Origin: Deinococcus sp. LM3
GTDB lineage: Bacteria; Deinococcota; Deinococci; Deinococcales; Deinococcaceae
Direction of reading: 5' to 3'
Length of the DNA: 64,000 nt
Assembly: GCF_002017875.1 (NCBI RefSeq)
Contig: NZ_MUFV01000001.1
Location: 372,001 to 436,000, forward strand
The notes beneath the pieces are model-generated. The model was not told the DNA's origin. It saw nothing but the letters and a program-made list of their open reading frames with translations, and did no database searches. Made by a program: the position numbers and the translations under genes. Shown here in pieces: positions 60,383 through 64,000 of the stretch (positions within the stretch are counted from its first letter, which is position 1; every line of letters begins with the position of its first letter).

Positions 60383-61576
60383 TCAGTCGGCGGCCTGCTC
60401 CTGCCCGTACACTTCCAGCACGCCGGCCGCGCCCATGCCGCCGCCGATGCACATGGTGATCAGGGCCTTGCCGCCGCCCCGGCGACCCAGTTCGTAGATG
60501 GCGGTCGTGGCGAGTTTCGCGCCGCTGCACCCCAGCGGGTGACCCAGCGCGATGGCGCCGCCGTTCACGTTCATGATCTCCTCGTTCAGACCCAGTTCCC
60601 GCGCGACGGCCAGGGACTGCGCCGCGAACGCCTCGTTCAGTTCGATCAGGTCGATGTCGGCCAGGGTCAGGCCCGTCTGCGCCAGCACCTTCGGCACGGC
60701 CTTGACGGGGCCGATACCCATCAGTTCCGGGTCCACGCCCGCCACCGCGAAGCCCACGAACTTCGCCAGGGGTTTCAGACCCAGCTCCTGCGCCTTCTCG
60801 GCACTCATGATCAGCACGGCGGCCGCGCCGTCACTGAACGGGCTGCTGTTCGCCGCACTGACCGAACCGGTCGCCTTGAACGCCGGGCGCACCTTCGCCA
60901 TATCCGCGAGGTTCGCGTCCCGACGGATCAGTTCGTCCTTATCGAAGTTAACGGTCTCGGACTTCACCTTCGTGCCCTTGACCTTGTCCACGCGCACCGG
61001 CACAGGCACGATCTCGGCGTCGAACTTCCCGGCGTCCTGCGCCGCCGCCGCCCGCTGGTGACTGCGGAACGCGAACGCATCCTGATCCTCACGGCTGATG
61101 CCGTACTTCGCGGCGACATTCTCGGCCGTCATGCCCATGCCGATGTACGCGCCGGGACGGGCGTCCACGAGGTCCAGGTTCGGGCTGGGGTTATGGCCGC
61201 TCATGGGCAGCATGCTCATGCTCTCCACGCCGCCCGCCAGCATCACGTCCGCCTGCCCGGTCTGAATGGCAGCCGCCGCCATCGCAATCGTCTGAAGGCC
61301 GCTGGAGCAGAAACGGTTGATGGTCACACCACCCACGCTGTCCGGCAGACCCGCACGCAGCGCCGCCAGACGCGCAATGTTCAGGCCCTGCTCGGCCTCC
61401 GGAATCGCGCACCCGAAGTACACGTCCTCGACCAGCGCCGCGTCGATCCCGGCACGCTTCACGGCCTCGTTCAGCACCAGCGCCGCCAGATCGTCGGGGC
61501 GGGTGTTCGCCAGGGTGCCTTTGATACCACGCCCAACGGGCGTCCGAACAGCAGAAACAATAACAGCGTCACGCAT
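60383..61576 (-). CDS. fadA: 3-ketoacyl-CoA thiolase / acetyl-CoA acyltransferase
   Basis: 397 residues. Nucleophile Cys in TINRFCSSGLQTIAMAA, GGVESMSMLPMSGHNPSP, NEAFAAQSLAVARELGLN, NVNGGAIALGHPLGCSGAKLATT and ITMCIGGGMGAAGV. This is the FadA/FadI-type thiolase of beta-oxidation and is distinct from the other thiolase in the window (46888). AAGGAG lies eight bases before the ATG. It follows three small genes after fadN on the same strand. Its first eight bases overlap the end of the low-GC gene. Confidence 0.93.
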   Translation of the reverse strand: MRDAVIVSAVRTPVGRGIKGTLANTRPDDLAALVLNEAVKRAGIDAALVEDVYFGCAIPEAEQGLNIARLAALRAGLPDSVGGVTINRFCSSGLQTIAMAAAAIQTGQADVMLAGGVESMSMLPMSGHNPSPNLDLVDARPGAYIGMGMTAENVAAKYGISREDQDAFAFRSHQRAAAAQDAGKFDAEIVPVPVRVDKVKGTKVKSETVNFDKDELIRRDANLADMAKVRPAFKATGSVSAANSSPFSDGAAAVLIMSAEKAQELGLKPLAKFVGFAVAGVDPELMGIGPVKAVPKVLAQTGLTLADIDLIELNEAFAAQSLAVARELGLNEEIMNVNGGAIALGHPLGCSGAKLATTAIYELGRRGGGKALITMCIGGGMGAAGVLEVYGQEQAAD

Positions 61577-62117
61577 TTTGGTTACTCCTTAGGGGATTCG
61601 ACTCCCACTGGTCTTGACCGTTGATTCTCTGATCACTGAGAGAAAGAAGATTGTCGAAGAGATTGTGTTGATATACGAAAGACAGATCGTCGAAACAGCG
61701 TTCCGAAAGCCGGACAATTTCACTGGCAAAGTCAGGCAAATCTCTGAATGTCAGACGGTGATCCGGCAATTGGACATCACCGATGTTGTATAAGCCAACA
61801 TTTGCCCCAGTTCCGCCCGGTACGGTGGAGGCATACGCATAAGCGCAACCTTGCTGGAAGAACTCACCATCGTTCGATCCCTGTTCGTAAAGCACGGCAA
61901 CCGTCCACACAAAATCGACACCGTCTTGACGGGTCAGCCATACGTCCGACCTTCCGTAGAAGTCTCCAGCGCCGTCCCAACCATTGAAATTGGATCGGCC
62001 ACTATAACGCTCCAGACCGACGGCAGCCAAGTTTGAAGGGATTTCGAGTGGACTGCGAATAAAGGTGTCCCAGAGAGTCGCCAATGCCTGTGCCATCTGT
62101 CTCTCTTCTTCCCTCAC
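61569..62117 (-). CDS. unknown protein encoded by a low-GC gene
   Basis: 182 residues. Aromatic-rich (WDGAGDFYGRSDVWL, FVWTVAVLYEQGSNDGEFFQQGCAYAYAS), no signal peptide or membrane helix. I do not recognise the family; the size and pattern resemble small SMI1/immunity-like proteins only loosely. The GC content of the 3' part is roughly 35-50% in 60-base blocks against ~68% nearby, and codon use is different. GTG 62117 has GGAGG seven bases upstream and overlaps the hydrolase stop (GTGA); ATG 62096 is an alternative. Signs of transfer into the fad operon. Confidence 0.7.
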   Translation of the reverse strand: MREEERQMAQALATLWDTFIRSPLEIPSNLAAVGLERYSGRSNFNGWDGAGDFYGRSDVWLTRQDGVDFVWTVAVLYEQGSNDGEFFQQGCAYAYASTVPGGTGANVGLYNIGDVQLPDHRLTFRDLPDFASEIVRLSERCFDDLSFVYQHNLFDNLLSLSDQRINGQDQWESNPLRSNQNA

Positions 62118-63304
62118 GCTTCCACCTCCGGCACCACGCGGGCGATGAAGGTTTCGAGCTGGGCGTCGTACTGCTCAGGGTCGATGTTCCACACGCGGAT
62201 GTGCTTGCCGCCTTCCACGCGGTGGTATTCGATGAGGTCGGGGCGGGCGGCGGCCAGACGGTCGGCCTGCCCGACGGGAATGGTGCGGTCGCGGGTGCCG
62301 TGCCACAGGATCATGGGCACGTCGAAGGTGGGCGCTGCAGCGATCTGGTCGACGGTGTCGAAGTCCTGACCGCTGCGGCGCGTGACGATCCGTTCGACGA
62401 AGCGTGCCACGTGCCGCGCCATGAACGCCGGGATGCCCACGCGGACGCCCTGCGAGCGGATGGTGTCCCGCCAGTCCAGCGCGGGGCAGTCCAGCATGAC
62501 GCCCAGGATCGGCAGCGGGTACGGACGGTGCTTTTGCCGCAGGACGCTCAGGGCGACATTGCCACCCATCGAGAATCCGTGCAGCACGGCGCGTTTATAC
62601 CCGGCGTCCTGCGCCCAGTGCAGCGCGGCCAGTACGTCCTCGGCTTCCTGGTCGCCCAGCGTCAGGTATCCCTGCGGGGAGGCCGGAGCGCCGTGCGCGT
62701 TGCGGAACGTGACGAACAGGCTGCCCGTCCCGGTGCGCTGCAAGGCCGGGAGCATCCGCAACGCCTGGGCGCGCTGACCGCCGTGCCCGTGAATGACGAT
62801 CACCAGCGTGTCCGCGCGGCCCGGCGCGTCCCCACTGGGCGGAATGTGCCACGCGGGCATGTCGCCCAGCGGCGTGCTGACGGCCGTGTGCTCGAACGCC
62901 ACGCCCAGTTGCGCGGGCGTGCCGTTGTACACGAACGTACTGGCCCACGCGAGCGCCCCGTTCGGCAGCACGCCACGCTCGCCCGTCACCTCGCGGCGCA
63001 CCAGCGTCCCCACGACCTTCCGCTCGCCCAGCACCGCGTGCCCCTTGTTCGGGAGCAGCGGCACGATTCCGATCGGCCCGCGCGAGAGCGTCTCGGCACT
63101 GGCCGGCAGGAACACACTGTTCCCCCGCCGACCCACCGGCACGATCACGCCCTTCACGCGGCGCGTCTTACTGCGCAACGTGATCTCCGCACCCAGGAAC
63201 GCACCCGCCAGCACCACCCCGGCGTAAGCCAGGGCGGCCCAGCCGAGATGCCGTGGGCGGAGTGTGCGGCGCGGATGGCGGATGGCGGATGGCAGATGGC
63301 TCAT
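62114..63304 (-). CDS. alpha/beta hydrolase, membrane-anchored
   Basis: 396 residues. An N-terminal helix (LGWAALAYAGVVLAGAFLGAEITL) anchors the protein. The hydrolase has an oxyanion region VIVIHGHGGQR, nucleophile elbow HGFSMGGNV, acid Asp in WHGTRDRTIPV and His in VEGGKHIRVW. Esterase or thioesterase of the family near prolyl oligopeptidase/YtmA; substrate unknown. The first nine codons (MSHLPSAIR) are heptanucleotide repeat, so translation may start further in; the Met at 63304 overlaps the IVP stop (ATGA). It ends overlapping the low-GC gene. Confidence 0.88.
   Translation of the reverse strand: MSHLPSAIRHPRRTLRPRHLGWAALAYAGVVLAGAFLGAEITLRSKTRRVKGVIVPVGRRGNSVFLPASAETLSRGPIGIVPLLPNKGHAVLGERKVVGTLVRREVTGERGVLPNGALAWASTFVYNGTPAQLGVAFEHTAVSTPLGDMPAWHIPPSGDAPGRADTLVIVIHGHGGQRAQALRMLPALQRTGTGSLFVTFRNAHGAPASPQGYLTLGDQEAEDVLAALHWAQDAGYKRAVLHGFSMGGNVALSVLRQKHRPYPLPILGVMLDCPALDWRDTIRSQGVRVGIPAFMARHVARFVERIVTRRSGQDFDTVDQIAAAPTFDVPMILWHGTRDRTIPVGQADRLAAARPDLIEYHRVEGGKHIRVWNIDPEQYDAQLETFIARVVPEVEA
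63274..63301. repeat. heptanucleotide array 3' of the four-helix-bundle gene
   Basis: GATGGCG, GATGGCG, GATGGCA, GATGGCT in tandem; the last base begins the TCA that is the stop codon of the 63301-63702 gene. The same unit as the 41952 array. Confidence 0.85.
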
Positions 63305-63702
63305 GTGGTTCCCAGCTTATTGATCAGGGCTGTGAGTTTGGCGGCAAGCACGCGTCCCTGCTCGTTGAGCTGGGTGGTGTCCGTCGCGGCGATGAATTCC
63401 AGTCGGGTGGACAGGTGGAGACCGCTGATGACCTCGTAGAGCGAGCCGCGTGCCTGGGTCAGGAACCGGGCAAAATCCCGGTCCGTTCCCCGGCCGCGTC
63501 CTTCGGCGATGTTGAGCGTGATGGACGTGGCGGCACGCCGGATCTGGTTGGTCAGCCCGAACCGTTCCTCGGCAGGCAGATGGCGGGTCAGGACGTAGAT
63601 GCCCGCAGCGAACTCCACCGAGAGGTGGTAGACCTCAAGGTCCTCGAACGGGAAGAATCCCGCCGCGCTGAGAGCTGAGTTTTGCCTTCTGCCTTCTGCC
63701 AT
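63301..63702 (-). CDS. four-helix-bundle protein (23S rRNA-intervening-sequence / Avd-like family)
   Basis: 133 residues. FEDLEVYHLSVEFAAGIYVLTRHLPAEERFGLTNQIRRAATSITLNIAEGRGRGTDRDFARFLTQARGSLYEVISGLHLS is the standard family pattern (the SITLNIAEG and RGSLYEV blocks). Related proteins are encoded in 23S rRNA intervening sequences and as the Avd helper of diversity-generating retroelements; no reverse transcriptase or variable repeat is present here. The start codon ATG lies inside a heptamer array (GATGGCA) and the stop abuts another. It interrupts the fadN-fadA operon. Confidence 0.88.
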   Translation of the reverse strand: MAEGRRQNSALSAAGFFPFEDLEVYHLSVEFAAGIYVLTRHLPAEERFGLTNQIRRAATSITLNIAEGRGRGTDRDFARFLTQARGSLYEVISGLHLSTRLEFIAATDTTQLNEQGRVLAAKLTALINKLGTT

Positions 63703-63717
63703 CTGCTATCCGCCTTC
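63676..63717. repeat. heptanucleotide array 5' of the four-helix-bundle gene
   Basis: Degenerate units GCCTTCT, GCCTTCT, GCCATCT, GCTATCC, GCCTTCG on the plus strand, i.e. inverted relative to the array at 63274. Contains the ATG of the gene. Confidence 0.75.
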
Positions 63718-63719
63718 GC

Positions 63720-64000
63720 TCAGTTCCTGAGCGGTTTGCCGGTTTTGAGCATGTGCTCGATGCGTTGCTGGGTGCCTTTCTTGCCGAGGAGGGTGAGGAA
63801 GGCTTCGCGTTCGAGGTCGAGGAGGTGCCCTTCGCTGACTTTGGCGGTGCGGTTGTTGCCGGTGCCGCCGCCGAGGACTTTGGCGAGCTGTTCGCTGACG
63901 ACGAGGTCGTAGTCGGTGATGTAGCCGCCCTGGTGCATGCCGTGCAGGGCGCTCTTGATGGCGCCGATGGCGGCGTCGCCCATGACGGGGATGTCCTGGC
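63720..64000 (-). CDS. fadN: 3-hydroxyacyl-CoA dehydrogenase/enoyl-CoA hydratase, C-terminal end (5' end outside window)
   Basis: The last ~93 residues are visible: GGYITDYDLVVSEQLAKVLGGG, then VSEGHLLDLEREAFLTLLGKKGTQQRIEHMLKTGKPLRN. This C-terminal segment (ITDxDxxISxxLAxVIxGG ... LLDLEREAFLxLxGxxxTQxRIxHMLxxGKPLRN) is characteristic of FadN-type bifunctional beta-oxidation proteins. The frame remains open to the window edge. It is the expected operon partner of the fadA thiolase gene 2.1 kb downstream. Confidence 0.88.
   Translation of the reverse strand, partial: QDIPVMGDAAIGAIKSALHGMHQGGYITDYDLVVSEQLAKVLGGGTGNNRTAKVSEGHLLDLEREAFLTLLGKKGTQQRIEHMLKTGKPLRN

Noticed and set aside
63301..63702. 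Diversity-generating retroelement
   Set aside because: Only the Avd-like four-helix protein is present; no reverse transcriptase, template repeat or variable repeat is seen within the window.

Overview
The window looks like chromosomal DNA of a Deinococcus species. It is very GC-rich, and it carries gene families typical of that genus: a DUF1999 acetyltransferase, an LEA-like stress protein, long HPF, a PRC-barrel repeat protein and a fused CoA-transferase. At least twenty genes have a -10 hexamer of the TANNNT type 5-9 bases before an ATG or GTG, the leaderless promoter arrangement described for Deinococcus. I saw no rRNA, tRNA, CRISPR array, prophage or transposase gene.
Layout. 1-3029: end of methylmalonyl-CoA mutase, two small exported proteins and meaB, packed as one operon with overlapping ends. 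3013-9197: alkyladenine glycosylase, a BCCT betaine-type transporter, two membrane proteins and a three-gene ABC-2 exporter. 9380-15754: a DUF937 protein, cysteine synthase, a large PRC-barrel protein with 80-residue tandem repeats, a P-loop protein coupled to an enolase-superfamily epimerase, and a small membrane protein. 16482-24744: glucan phosphorylase, carboxymuconolactone decarboxylase family, EamA exporter, a lone sugar/nucleoside ABC ATPase, PAP2 phosphatase, a dihaem cytochrome c and an HNH protein. 24823-31080: DUF1517, an acidic protein, LEA-like protein, clpS-clpA, a DUF5666-like lipoprotein and a frameshifted GNAT. 31312-38791: LCP-family protein, GH13 glucosidase with a LacI-type operator in its promoter, Ser/Thr kinase, patatin, signal peptidase I, DUF503, a cysteine-less HMA protein, DUF1999 and a deaminase. 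39085-48183: fadD, tsaD, butyrate kinase, hpf, and a TetR gene divergent from a thiolase-CoA transferase pair. 48483-60293: pgi, the PEP synthase/PPSR divergent pair, HAD, an S8 protease lipoprotein, a four-gene operon with a split YeeE/YedE sulfur permease, and an rRNA methyltransferase. 60383-64000: fadA, a low-GC unknown gene, an alpha/beta hydrolase, a four-helix-bundle (IVP/Avd-like) protein and the end of fadN.
Metabolic theme: fatty-acid, ketone-body and propionate use (fadD, fadN, two thiolases, CoA transferase, butyrate kinase, mutase and meaB), with PEP synthase, pgi and glgP linking it to gluconeogenesis and glycogen.
The most interesting non-coding content is (a) a dispersed element of about 157 bp with ends ATACGGANTCCG, present in four full or nearly full copies plus fragments. 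Its ends repeatedly abut TGA stop codons, and one copy fills the clpS-clpA gap and supplies clpA's ribosome site. The second item (b) is heptanucleotide arrays (GATGGCG and its complement) that bracket the four-helix-bundle gene and also occur as an array without a gene near tsaD.
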